Assembly (NCBI GenBank): GCA_026027325.1
Contig: JAMSLZ010000012.1
Coordinates: forward strand, 868,001-932,000
Direction: 5' to 3'
Origin: Actinomucor elegans
Taxonomy: Eukaryota > Mucoromycota > Mucoromycetes > Mucorales > Mucoraceae
Length of the DNA: 64,000 bases
The position numbers and the translations under genes were made by a program. How positions within the stretch are numbered: position 1 is the stretch's first letter; each line of letters starts with the position of its first letter. The notes below the pieces were generated by a model. That model worked only from the letters and a program-made list of their open reading frames with translations, did not search any database and had not been told where the DNA came from. Shown here in pieces: positions 12,160 through 23,792 of this stretch.

Positions 12160-13126
12160 TTAAAAAAGATCTATGTTACTAGCTAAAAACAATCCTATAG
12201 CGAACGAAATCAAGAGGCCTTGAATGGACACAGCTTGATTGGTGATAGCATTATTGGAATTTTGTGAGTTGGTTGAAGAGGAACTGCCATTCGTACCACT
12301 ACCGCCGTTAGCATTGCCTGAAGCATTAGAATCTGGTTTAGGGCCATTATAAGAGGGGGTATCATTAGGATTTTCAGTTTGGAGGTAACTGGGGGGAGCT
12401 TTGTCTGTGCCACACTGATAGTACGCGTTACAAGTGGCGGCACATGTAGAAGGATTAACAGTATCTTTGTTACAGATCATCTGGCACTCTTGCGATTTAC
12501 CAGAGCATTCAGCTTGAACTATAGGCCAAAGAAAAGGTGTAAAATCTGCAACTTTTTTCTATAAAACGATAAATATACAATGGAGAATGCAAATGTATGG
12601 TTTACTTACCGAACAACCACAACCCCATGCCATTGAAGTTGCATTACAGAAGCTAAATAGAAGGTTGTAGCAATGAGAGAAGTAAGTTATCGTGTTGATA
12701 CATAATGCAGCTCCGTGTTATTATGTGTGTAGGAAAAAAAAAAAAACTGGTTCTTACTTTTTAGGTGCTTCACTTGGTCCTCCACAATTGTTCTATAGAA
12801 AAAAGAGTAGGTAAGCTGATGATAACTATTAGAAAGCTTAGATCAAACATACTGCACAATAAGCTAGTTGGCGCTGACATAAGTTCTCACGAGAAGCAGC
12901 GTCAATTCGCAGAATATCCCATTCAACGTTAGGCAACCCAGCTAAAAACAGGTTATAACAATGTATGAGTGTTTCTGCTTTGATAAGCATCAATAATATA
13001 TATGTTACCTGGTTTGTCTAAAGGCTGTTGCTGTAAAGGAGTGGTAGTGTTATCCACTGTTGCAGTTTGAGCGTTCAATCCCAAGAGATTGGCAGCGAAA
13101 AGTACTATGATAGAAGAAATCAACAT
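12160..13126 (-). CDS. Secreted Cys-rich protein with GPI-anchor-type tail
   Basis: Five exons, 13126-13009, 12941-12853, 12792-12758, 12652-12610 and 12558-12160, give 227 residues; every junction keeps phase. Residues 1-19 form a signal peptide (MLISSIIVLFAANLLGLNA). The central region, about 45-150, has paired cysteines including NLCQRQLAYC, NNCGG, NFCNATSMAWGCGCS, ECSGKSQECQMIC and CAATCNAYYQC. A Gly/Asn/Ser-rich spacer follows and then a hydrophobic tail (GLLISFAIGLFLA) near the C-terminus, the usual layout of a GPI-anchored wall or surface protein. The NFCNATSMAWGCGCS pattern resembles uncharacterised Cys-rich fungal secreted domains of the DUF7707 kind; that assignment is from memory of the motif and needs a profile search. 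No enzymatic residues are evident. It lies between, and on the same strand as, uL24 and the tRNA methyltransferase. Confidence 0.78.
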
Positions 13127-13413
13127 GATTATAATAGTAAAGAAAGAGAAGAAGCGAGGTACCTGGGGTCCCTTGATATTCTTATATCAATCATCAAGAC
13201 AATAAATGTAATATATCAATTAAAAAGATTATTATTATCCCTATTTAGCAGAGTATCTTGACTCCTATCAAGTGAAGCCCTTTTCCCCGTAAAGTATTGT
13301 TAAACTGTTTATTGTATATGTATATGTATATAAGAAGACGGACTAGAAAGAATAATGCCTCACTTCTATAATTAGTGCTGATTGTCTTTCATAGAAATGA
13401 ATAATAAAAGTGC

Positions 13414-15362
13414 TTAATTGGCAGCTTCTTCTGTATCTTCGCGTTTGATACGGACGAATTCAACCATCAATTCGCAATGATCAGTATGAGGGAATAAATC
13501 TACAGAAATAGCGCGAGAAGGCTTGAAAGGCATACCTCTGAACCGATTGGATTGAGGGCGACAGAGACTATTACATAGTTTAGACAACTATGCTTATATT
13601 AATTACTAAATACTTACGTGACAAAGTTATCTAGAGCTTGCTTAGCATCGCAACTGATATAAACGACGCGATCAATATGTTCAGCATCACGGACAGCGCG
13701 AATGACACTAGCATGCACACCGTTTCTATCATGTAGTTTTGTTTGAAATCAGCGTTTTTTAAGTAATAAAAAGTACTTACCTAGGAGGATCCAAAACAGC
13801 AATGACCTCTTCGTTTTTAGAACCTTTCACAACATCAATCTTGTCTTCAACCTTGCTGGCATAGTATGTAACATTATCAATATCTAATTAACAGTTTAAA
13901 CGACTATTGATGGAGCGCATATTTAGTACTTACTGTTTAATTTAGCATTGGCTTTAGCGTCAACAATAGCTTCAGGAACCATCTCAATACCAACAACGCG
14001 TTCAACAGACTTGGCCATTGTAATACCAATGGTACCTGTACCGCAACAGAGATCCAGTAAAGTAGTTTTCTTGTTTGGGTCAATGCTGCACCATTCCGCA
14101 CATTTGGCATAGAGTAATTCAGCTGCAGGTGTATTAACTTGGAAAAAGGCACTTGCAGAAAGACGGAAACGACAGCCAAGCACATTCTCGTAGATATAGC
14201 CATCACCAGTCAATGTTTCCATAGGAGCCTTGTCTGTAATACCGTTCGAGTTACCATCCCAGGCTTGGAAAATCAAAGTAGTGACATTGATACCACTTTC
14301 TTCATTCCAGAATCGAACCAAGTTTTCCTTTTCTTGATCCAAACGCTCGGGCGTCAAATCAGCAGAGCGCAATTGAACCAAGACCAAGATGTCACCAGTG
14401 CTTTGAGTCTTGGTCATCAAGGTACGCCAGCAGCCTGTCTTCTCAACACGATCATAAACTGGTAAGTCAGATCGACGCACGTAATCACCAAAGACCTTGG
14501 CGATTTGTTTGGCTGTGTCTGACACATTTAAGCACTCACTAGGTTCCAAGACAGATGTAATGCCTTCACGATACAAACCCAACAAAAAGCCGACAGTAGG
14601 CTCACCATTCAAGTTATAACCAATAGTGAATTCACATTTGGTACGGTAACCATTGATTTCAGGTGATGGAATAGGTTCAAGCACTTCACAAGGCAAAGCA
14701 CCCTTTGAAAAGGCCCAAGCACGTTGGCTTTCGTCGTTGACTTCAGGCAAATTAGCAATCTTACGCTTGAGGTTCATGAGCTGCTTGGTACCATTACGGT
14801 TCTTTTGTTTCAATTGCTGTTCATAAGGCTCTCTCCACATGGGAGTGACTTGATCAGCGAGCTTCTCGGAAGGCGTACGGGTATCGTTTTCATCAATGAC
14901 TTGATTCTTCTTTCCTCTCTTTTTGTTTTTGCTATAGGCCATTTTATCGCGATGACCTTGTGCAGTCTCGGGAACATATTCGCCTGCTAACTGACGTCCT
15001 TTGAAGACACAGCCATTTACTACTTGGACACACTTTAAAGCTTCTTCCTCAGTCTACAAGGCAGATTAGATAACTCGTGTTACATGGTATATCCATATAT
15101 ATAAGCAACTTACATCGATAGCAATAAAAGCAAAGTCCCACTCAGGGGCTTTCTTAATTCTCTTGTATCCTAAGCCAGTAAAGTATTTTTTAACAGTACT
15201 GATTTCTCGTTCAGGCAAGTTGGTAACTTTGACACGATGCAACATTTCGAGCTTTTGCTTCTTGGTTTCAACTTGCTGCTGCTCTTGATGATCATCCTCA
15301 TCCTCCAAAGGGCGCTTTCTTCCCAGGACAGTATTCAAGATAGATTTTGCCAAGGCAAACAT
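13414..15362 (-). CDS. tRNA (uracil-5-)-methyltransferase, TRMT2A type
   Basis: Five exons, 15362-15114, 15053-13934, 13883-13781, 13725-13618 and 13567-13414, give 577 residues. Known of the family: SAM-dependent methylation of C5 of U54 in the tRNA T loop (RumA/TrmA-like). An N-terminal RRM-like segment (about 45-110, VKVTNLPERE... then FAFIAID) is followed by the methyltransferase. SAM motif I is LDLCCGTGTIG near residue 414, the VVGIEMVPEA segment follows, DPPR is near 488-491, and the predicted catalytic cysteine lies in VVYISCDAKQA near 516. An RRM at the N-terminus is typical of animal TRMT2A and unlike budding yeast Trm2. The true start is MFALAKS; the internal MAYSKNK start in exon 2 would delete the RRM. 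Exons 3 and 4 are only about 105 nt each. Confidence 0.92.
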
Positions 15363-17570
15363 TTTAGCTTTTTGATTAGAGATGAAGAATTGAACAGTGT
15401 TTTTTTTTAAAAAAAAAATGGATAATATAACATTTGAGCGAAAGGATCCTATTGGATGAAAAAATTTTAACTGACCAAGCACGACGAGTAAAAACAGAGA
15501 CAGGTATGTCCAGCAATCCACTGCTCACGATACCAATTCGCGCGAGTTTAAACTGTACTGTACACTTGAAATTTTCAAATCGTATTAATTATATTGGCCA
15601 ATTTGCGTTGATCTATTATACCAAATCGTGCTTTCCACTTACTCATTTCACGCAAAAACCGGAATTCAATTGACATATTTTTTTTTCTACTTCTTTTGCG
15701 TAGTTAGGGATTATCTTGAAACATGAAACATAATGCAAAGCCTCACTCATCAATCGAAAATCTTTCTTTGAGAAAAGACCCGGGGTAGCGCCCCTAAAGA
15801 GCCCCAGAGGGTGACGGCAATCGAGCGAATGTAGCGAGTATAGAATCGGTTAGTTAAGTTACCATGCAAATGAAGTAAAAAGAGAAAGATGCGGTTTGGT
15901 TTATTAGATCAACGCGAACTCGCGTGAATTGGTACTGTGAGCATTGTCTAAATAATCATTTTACAATTTGCGTAATAATTTGAAATTTTGTTAATTAGCT
16001 TGCGTAATAGCTATACAATATAATGCACAATATAGTTCTGTATATATTTTCATAAAGAACTACAGGTTAATTTTTACCTTTTTATTATGCCAACTGGGCA
16101 TATCAGATGAAGTTTAGTTCCGTCCTCCTGTCGTACTGTTTAATCCTAACCACCAATAATAACCATTGAATTACTTATGACTCTCCGACCACCAATTAAA
16201 GCCTCCCTTAAGTTTCAGGGTATTTTTTTTAAAAAAAAGGTCCAAGGGTTCACCTTAGGTCGAAACTTTTTTAAAAACCTTTTCTTGAAATACAAGTTAT
16301 TTTACAAACACGCATTTTATACATTAATTGAAATATATTTATATCCCCAATACATTTCTTTGTGTATAAAAGTAAAAGTTAAGAGCGTAAAACTAAAGAA
16401 CCTGAGAATTGCTAAACATTAAAAAATGCACATTTTTTTCTACACCAAACACAATGTTCTTTAGACATTTAGATGCGTAATCCAATTTTTTACAGGTCTT
16501 GTGAAGACATTTTGATTCTATTGACAGCATTTATTATGCAGAAAATAGTTTAATGACAGAAAAATTGCTGAGCCGGAAGAAAATCCAATCTTGGTTTTTT
16601 TTGTTTTGAGAGTGTGAATATCATTTCATAGGTAAAATTTACAATAGATGTGATTTATGTATGTAAAAAGGAGCACATATATTTTTTAGATACTTTATTT
16701 CATATGAAAAATCCGAGCTACAAGCAGAAAACCAAAAATATGCAAAGCAGCTCTAAATTAAGCACGTAATCAAGTATTTGCTAGGAAAAATGCCATCATT
16801 CGATGCAAAATCAGGTTCTGTGTAAACTTTACTAAAACGCTGGGAATTAACCAACCTTTTTGTGTTATGTTAAAGTAAAAACAGAAAAATTCCTGGGCCT
16901 GAAAATGACTAGCCAATAAAGGTCCCCAATTTACAACATAAATCGAAAAAGTTCAAGGTACAAGATTTTGAAGATAGCTGATCAGTTTAAATTGTTTAAG
17001 CTAACATTGGTGACGGTCATCTATTTGCATTTCTTACATTACATACGTACATGTACAAAGCGGGAATCGTAGAATGGGATGCTACATGAATAAGCAATGT
17101 TTGTTCTCGGCATATGCATGCAGCTTGAGCGCTCTTTCTCGGTCTTTTAACTCTAGATTAAATGAGACGTGAAAAAAAAACCAGCTACTTGTTTCATATA
17201 CAAGAGCGTGTATACACACACACACACACAAAGTAGGAGCTATGGTTTCACTGAGAAAACAAGGTACCAAACCTTAACAATCTCCCCTTGTCCGAGCTCA
17301 ACGAGTACGGTAGCATAAAGGTGAAAACTACACGTTTTTATCCAATAATGTGACGCCCAACTGCATCAGTCGCATCAGGTCAAACGCAGGTTGCATTCCT
17401 CTCATGACCTAAATAAACAGAAGCTTTTTTTTTTAAAGTTTATACTTCCGGGACATCTTTGAAGCCGTTGAAATATCTTTCGATTATAAATATAATATAT
17501 ATATATATATCTATATATATTTTATTAAAGGGCCTCTCTTTAAAAAGTATGTATGTATAAGGTTTATATT
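15363..17570. other. Spacer containing a decayed inverted-repeat element
   Basis: No supportable gene. It holds the inverted-arm element at 15523-15942, two self-complementary T/A tracts (about 15400-15418 and 16222-16238), a short CA run near 17212-17229 and a TA run near 17494-17520. Confidence 0.6.
15523..15942. repeat. Inverted-repeat (foldback/MITE-like) element, about 420 bp
   Basis: Outer arms 15523-15548 and the reverse complement of 15917-15942 agree at 23 of 26 positions. Inner blocks about 15601-15634 (core gcgttgatcta) and the reverse complement of about 15885-15914 also match, so the arms run for about 60-110 bp. The left arm has roughly 50 extra bases between the two blocks. 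The middle contains the only G+C-rich patch of the spacer (about 15777-15843), with ggggtagcgcccc able to form a hairpin. No open reading frame is present inside. A non-autonomous transposon relic is the likely explanation; I could not identify target-site duplications. Confidence 0.6.
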
Positions 17571-18614
17571 TTACATAAAAAAGTGCGTGTTTTTCCGACT
17601 TTCTACATGAACAAACATATCCTTCAGTTTGAAATTATTTAGTTCCTCTTTAATCTTGAGGGCCAACTCTGGTGTTAGTTTTTGACATGTAGCACTGGTA
17701 TCACATCTTCGATCGTATTCATGGGCAGAGAAAGTCTCGTGTAGTTTAATGACTGGATTAAATGAGAGCGATTTTTTGCTGGATGTGCTGATATTGGTGG
17801 ATTGAGTTGATGTTGATACAGTAGATGAAGCAGGTGAAGGTAACTTATCATGGCGACGACAGGACCTTATACTAGAACCAGGTGAATCTGGTGCAGTTGT
17901 ATGCATGGATATACCAACTGTTTAGTAGTTAGTATCTATTGGTAGAACTGTTTTGCCTTTTTATTTATTTTTATTTTTTACCTTTCTTTTTCGACGAAGC
18001 CGTAGTATTCGGCAATTTAGCGGCTTCTTTTTTTTTGTGCTTCTTCTCCTCCTCTACTATCATCATAGGGGTCTCGATGCCAAATACCTTTTTGATCCTT
18101 TTACCAAGCGATTGTCTTCGTTTAGGTGGTTCAGTTGGCGCTGGGGGTTTATATGTGCTATTTCTACTACTAGTGCTTCGACTATGATGACTGGATTCTG
18201 AAGATCGATGTTTTACACTAGAATTTGAACTAGAGGAAGGCGTCAGTTGATACTGGTTTATAAAAGAAGGACGACTGCTACTAGAACTGCTAATGGAGGA
18301 TATAGTTGAAGATCGTCTGCTGTGTGTGTTTGTTTGCCGCATCATCATCATCATTTGTTGCTGCTGAAGGTACTGCAATTGATAATAACTTGCTTGTAGT
18401 TGCTGGTGATGATATAGTTCGTTCTGAGCAGTCCAATCGTTCCACATGGTATTATCCATCATCTATATAACGGTTAGGAGTCATTAAAGAAGGGAGCTGT
18501 ATACAAATATACCTTTTCTTTAACAGTAGGTGAGGATATCTTAAGTGACATGATATCCGCTAAACACAGATCATCATCTTCATCAGTTTGGCGTGTTTGA
18601 TAATAAGCTGTCAT
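17571..18614 (-). CDS. Ser/Gln-rich protein with conserved fungal C-terminal EYDRR motif
   Basis: Three exons, 18614-18513, 18462-17982 and 17917-17571, give 309 residues. The last intron has a TACTAAC branch site just before its acceptor. The N-terminal part is acidic, then Gln/Met-rich and Ser-rich, with basic GKRIKKVFG and KKHKKKEAAK patches. The C-terminal 60 residues carry SFNPVIKLHETFSAHEYDRR, then LTPELALKIKEELNNFK, MFVHVESRKNTHFF. I recognise this pattern (HETxS..EYDRR ... LTP..A..IKEELN.FK ... VH..S...THFF) as a conserved tail of several fungal proteins of poorly defined function, but cannot name the family. No enzymatic motif, signal peptide or membrane segment is visible. A cytoplasmic or cortical regulatory role is only a guess. 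Confidence 0.8.
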
Positions 18615-18821
18615 TATATACAGGTCAAGGTACAAAGCATGAAATAGTTGAAAAGAAAGAAAAGAAAAAGAAAGAAGATAAAAGGGCTCTCTTTTTAAAG
18701 GGAAACAGCCCCTCTTTATATCCGCGCTCAATGCGGTAATTCCTCCCAAGGGTAGCTCCTATACAAGACAATAACTATTCAAGAATACATTATTTATTAT
18801 TTAAAAAGGGCTCTCTTAGGC

Positions 18822-19916
18822 TTATTCGTATTCGGGCACATCTTCAGGTTCCTATCAAAGAAAAAAGGGTTATCGATATGCAAGTATATTAACATATATC
18901 ACGTACTTTTGGTTCCAAGTCTTCGCCATACTGCATTGAGTTATCGACATGAGACAAGACATACTCAACTGAATCTTCATCAGTAATGTTGAGTGGTATA
19001 AAGCGTACCATACTGTAATCATCAATCTACAGAAGTATTTCGTTAGCATATACAAAAGCCATTTGTCTATCAATATTACCAATTGCACAATAGCTTGATT
19101 CAAAGCTTGAAACTTTAAACTCCTTGTACTTGGTTCTTCTCCGTTAAGTACAGTATCAGCTTCTTCAGTCATCAGCATTGGATCAGGCTCCAGATATCTA
19201 TCCATTTCGCGTTCTGTCATGGCCTTTTCCATTAGTCTTCTTCTTCTCTTTTGTCTACGTCGCTTCTTTTCTTTGGCACTCTCAGAATCATCATCTTCAT
19301 CTTCATCCTCGTCCTCTTCAACGCGTTTGTTACCATAGTCGCCTTCAATCAGATCCATCTTGGTCATCACATTGATATGAGGGATTTCCAAGTTCACCAT
19401 GGCACTCATGGCACTCAACACACCTGAAAAGTACTTGCTCTTATCTTCAATAAATTGCGATTCAAGACAATACACACCGCAAACGGTCATATTCAGACGT
19501 CCAAGTGTTTCGCAAAGACGTCTCATAATGGGAAAATGAGTATAGAGTTCGATTTGGCCGGGACAATCAATAATCAAGTAATCATCGTCAAAAGTACCAA
19601 CTTCTTCTTCTAACCAATCGACATTATTCATCAGAAATCTATTCAATGCCATTGAGTCATCCTGCATAATGGATTTAAAATCAAGAAACTCACTCTAAAC
19701 AGTAGATCAAGCCTCCATTAGGTCCATAATCTAATTCTTCCATAACATCTTCCAAAGTAATCAACTCGCGTATATCAATCGTAGGTTCGTATTCAAAATG
19801 CTCGGCGGCAGGATCCAAGTTGACCAAATGAACTTTACGGCCTGCTGTTTGACAGTGTGTCATCATTGTAGCACAGTATGTGGACTACATATCATATTAG
19901 CGTTTTCTTTTCCTTT

Positions 19917-19957
<41 letters not shown>

Positions 19958-20079
19958 ATAAAGTCCTATTTACCTTGCCGCTTCCAGCGGGTCCCATGAC
20001 CAATTGACAATGTCGACCCCTACAAGAGTATAATCAATATGCGATTGCGAGTTAATTAGCAATCGATCTTTGCTTACAT
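18822..20079 (-). CDS. GPN3: GPN-loop GTPase 3
   Basis: Six coding exons, 20079-20078, 20019-19974, 19884-19694, 19638-19080, 19026-18907 and 18851-18822, give 315 residues. Family knowledge: GPN3 with GPN1 helps assemble and import RNA polymerase II. Visible features are [20 protein letters not shown] (P-loop), the GPN motif in [22 protein letters not shown] (G3), and TKMD (G4). The start codon is split by the first intron: AT at 20079-20078 and G at 20019. An in-frame TAG lies three codons upstream, and the resulting N-terminus matches the family. An intron at 19693-19639 is needed to give [14 protein letters not shown]; its acceptor lies inside a longer open frame. Relative to human GPN3, about 40 highly charged residues (acidic run, then [11 protein letters not shown]) are inserted after the G4 motif. 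Intron 2 contains a 36-T run. It lies 207 bp upstream of the EYDRR gene on the same strand. Confidence 0.93.
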
Positions 20080-22203
20080 ATTATGTTTCTAGAAAGTGAA
20101 TAAAGTGCTTTCAAAGACTGCGAGCCCGAAAAATTTTCCTAGTCACTTTTGTTTAACGGGGAAATGTGCCTTTCCGAGCCGTTTTAGCCAATCAAATGAT
20201 GTGCTGGGTCAAGTAGATGCGTCTGTGGTATGATGATGGTCATCGCTCTGGCTATCCTGATGATCTGCTTTTAAACAAGTACGTTATTTACAAATCTGTT
20301 TCCGTCAAACTCATTTAAGTCTATTTACATACAGATAAAAGGAGCGAATAAAAGTTACAAGGGGAGATTGCTATCTAAGTACAGCCAAAAACAATTCCTT
20401 TTTTCGTAATAGGAGATTGACTCCATACTTAAATGAAGCATAAAAAAAACGAGGGAAATACTACTGTACTATGACAATACGCGTGCACTGTCCAGCTTTC
20501 GGCTTCTTTACGCGGCATTTAGTTTCATTTTATACCAAGGAGCAGCATAATGAAGCGCCTGGTACCTCCTTATCTTTTTTGTTCGAAATTTGTCTCTAGT
20601 CAATCAATCGTGGACATCTTCTTATTAGCTTTAAAGGCCACGATGATCAGGTAACACGAAAGAGATTATTCTACATCGTGTTTAGCACGGAAATCATTAC
20701 CTCTATGATATGAAACACGCGAAAATGAATGCATTGAATCAGAAATAAGCGGGAAAAATCCAACTATATGTACCAAACTGGTTATCTCTGCTTGCATGAC
20801 GCATTCTAATGCAACCGGTTTGGTTTAGCTCTTACTGATAGTGTTGTTAGTTGAAGAAGTATTGAGTTTTATTGGCTACCGGGGATTGAACCGATAGTTC
20901 ATGGCGCCTTCAATGAAAATCATACCTTCTCTTATAAGCAATAAGCCGAGGAAATGCTTTGAAATTAAGTATATTAGCATAACAACACATGCTATTGAGG
21001 ATAACAAGTTATTGCAACTATATATTATAATACAAAGGTACTAAAGAGTTTTAAAAATAAAGTGTTTTTAGCATCAAAAGCAATATTTTACTATTTATTT
21101 TTACCTTACTATACGCGCCATTCGAAACATATATATTTACAACTTTTGTTAATTACTCAAAATCACACTTGCATGCCCATCACCTTCTGTGATCATGATA
21201 TCAATTTTTAGGTCTATCTCGAGGCTTGGCGCTTCTTTTTTTTTTTTTTTTTTATTGACGTGCAGGGATTAAATAAGAACTAGTACAGTATATAATAATT
21301 ACACAAGTCAATGATTTCATTGAACAGTAGGAAATAGTGGCAATGGCAATTATCGACAAAGATAACCAAATCAAAGAATTGCAAGAACCAACAGAGAAAA
21401 ATATGTTGAAAATGAGTATGTACATGTCATACAATGTGTCAGTGTCGATGCATTTACAGTTGAAATAACATTTTGATCCGATAATGAGCTAGATAGTTTC
21501 GTTTTTGTGATATGATTTACGCTTTCTGGAGAAATGTGTCTTTTTTTTTTGAATCCCTTGCATCATTCAATAGAGGATAAATCGTTCTAAAATCCTGACC
21601 AGCAATACAAAGCTTGTCGATTACAATAGAATTCATTCTATTGTTTTAGGTTAAAATTTCCAATTTCTGAACTTGAAAAAGGTTAATTGATCGCAGCATA
21701 AAAAATATTGGTATTGTGCAATTCAATGATAGATCTCTTGACCGATCTGGATCTAATGTCGCATCTGATGAATACACCATGCTTGAAATAAATCGTTACA
21801 TTGGTTAAAACCAGAGATTTGTTTGAATTGCTTTGTTGGATTCCAAATCTTGAAAACATTTTGTAAATGAAAAACTTGATTTGGCTATTTTTTTGGGTCA
21901 CGTATGCGAATAGACTCACAATAATTGACAACTGCCGATAGTATATTCGGCAATGATGAAGGTACATAAAAAACAAAGAAGGTAATTGCGCAGCTGAGCT
22001 ATACACGTCTTTACATGTGGATCGATTGAAACAAAACAAGGACTATTTTAAGGGTTGTGTTTATTTATCCAATTGATCATAACCGATGGCGGTGTATGAA
22101 GGGTTACTTTGGCGCAATATTTGCACAGTCAGGCGTTTATCCGCACATACTATAAAATCTCGATCTTGTAAATAAAGAGGTGATTATTCTATATGAATAT
22201 ATT

Positions 22204-22234
<31 letters not shown>

Positions 22235-22694
22235 TAAAGATATATATCCTCTATCTCCTAGAATCGGATGATTACATATAGAGGGAGCTTACTAGAAGGA
22301 GCAGTTGTTTTCACTCAAAGGATGATCAAGGGCGGCAAAATAGAGTGTAATCTTATTAGAAACCAGTTCTTTTGTTACTAAAGTATCTTTATTTGTGTAA
22401 TCTTTAGTGTTTGATCATAATTGTCACTTAGCAGGTTTTGGTTATTTCATTATGATTCCATTTCATGATAAAACACTCTATCCTTTTTCTATAGTTAGTG
22501 CTGATCTTTTTAGTACATAGTTTTTCTTTGTTCTCTTTGCTCCCTTGTAAGCAGGGATTCCCAACATAAGAAAAACAAGCAAGGTCGCGTGTCGTGTAAC
22601 TGAGTTTTTAGACTGATACAATAAACGCGAAAAAAGATGCTGTTCCCTTGGTACACAAAAAGAAGCTCCTAAAATGAACCCAACGTCTGTTCCT

Positions 22695-22734
<40 letters not shown>

Positions 22735-22806
22735 TCTCCTTTATGCACACTTATAAACAAAATGATCCTTGTCAAATAACACTTCTCTTTTTCTCTTGTT
22801 CTCAAA
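20080..22806. other. Spacer with repeat copy, TA runs and a tRNA-like relic
   Basis: No supportable gene. It holds a B-box-like string on the minus strand near 20881-20892, a copy of the dispersed repeat at 21723-21785, an AT dinucleotide run near 22206-22240 and a 36-T run at 22697-22732 directly upstream of the cyclin gene. Confidence 0.55.
21723..21785 (+). repeat. Copy of the dispersed GATC-rich repeat
   Basis: Starts atagatctcttgaccgatct and continues with 'taatgtcgcatctgatga'. This is the reverse complement of the arrangement at 7780-7855 and 38515-38581. Confidence 0.55.
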
Positions 22807-23617
22807 ATGTCTTATTATCCATACAAAGAAGGCTATGAACTATCAGAGTTATGCTCCACTATTGCTAGAATCATGTGTGATGGCAGCCTGCTTTGGGATC
22901 TCGACAGACAATTGAATTTTTCTTTATTTTGTAACCGACTCTTGATACAAATGAACATACCTGCACCTGTTGTGTATACAAGGTACGATAATAAACATGT
23001 ATTATAATTGTTATGATTATTATACTCATGGCTTTTATGATATAGTCTAAAATACCTTCAGTGCATCTTGGTGAATAGTCAATACGATAACATGATCGAT
23101 TTATCCGAAATAGCTCATGAATATTCACTGATGACCGTAACACTGTTATTAGCTTACAAATTTCACGAAGATAGTCCACCACACATGGTAATACACATCC
23201 TAGTAGTATAATGAAATAATAGATTACTTATATATAATATATATATTACAGAGTCAATGGTCATTTGCTTCATTTATACCCATCGATGAATTAGTCTTGT
23301 TGGAATCTCAAGTGCTACAAAGATTAAATTACACACTCAACATCTCAGTTCCTGTATTCGATGAATGGGCCGAAGTATGCAATACAATATACGATATGCC
23401 CTATCTGGATGTAAACCTATTCGACCTTCACATGACCCAATCGAGACTAGGCTACAGTATGCTATTACCAGTGCTACTAGACGACTATTACTTTTCTCAT
23501 TCACCTTTAGACCCATATCTACTACTGGATACACAAAAAGATCATCGGTCTATGCCTTGGTTACAATATCAGCAAATGGATCATTTGTATTACTTTCAAA
23601 ATGCACTCTGTTTATAA
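22807..23617 (+). CDS. Cyclin-domain protein
   Basis: Three exons, 22807-22982, 23046-23187 and 23252-23617, give 227 residues. Residues about 10-150 look like a single cyclin box: a helical segment ending APVVYTSLKYLQCILVNSQ, then a MTVTLLLAYKFHED segment and LLESQVLQRLNYTLNISVP, the last resembling the ExxxL..L.F.L.V pattern of Pcl/Pho80-type cyclins. The rest is acidic and Tyr-rich with no known motif. Fungal cyclins of this kind partner CDKs of the Pho85 group; partner and role cannot be read from the sequence. Its 3' end faces that of RRS1 across 175 bp. Confidence 0.72.
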
Positions 23618-23792
23618 TAACGGTTGCTTTGATTCCGTTTGTACATACATACATTTTTACATATATCACACATCTATTACTACTTGTAGTAATCATTCCC
23701 CCCAATAAAAAAAAAAGGTCTTCTTTGTTTGGAGTCTTTCATATTTACAATATCTCCAATTCTATGCTTTATTATTGTAATGATTATATGAT

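Noticed and set aside
17953..18201. Plus-strand open frames across the EYDRR gene
   Set aside because: Antisense shadows of Ser/Lys-rich coding exons.
20870..20950. A functional tRNA gene (Glu-like anticodon TTC)
   Set aside because: B box is good but acceptor, T and anticodon stems have too many mismatches; kept only as a relic candidate.
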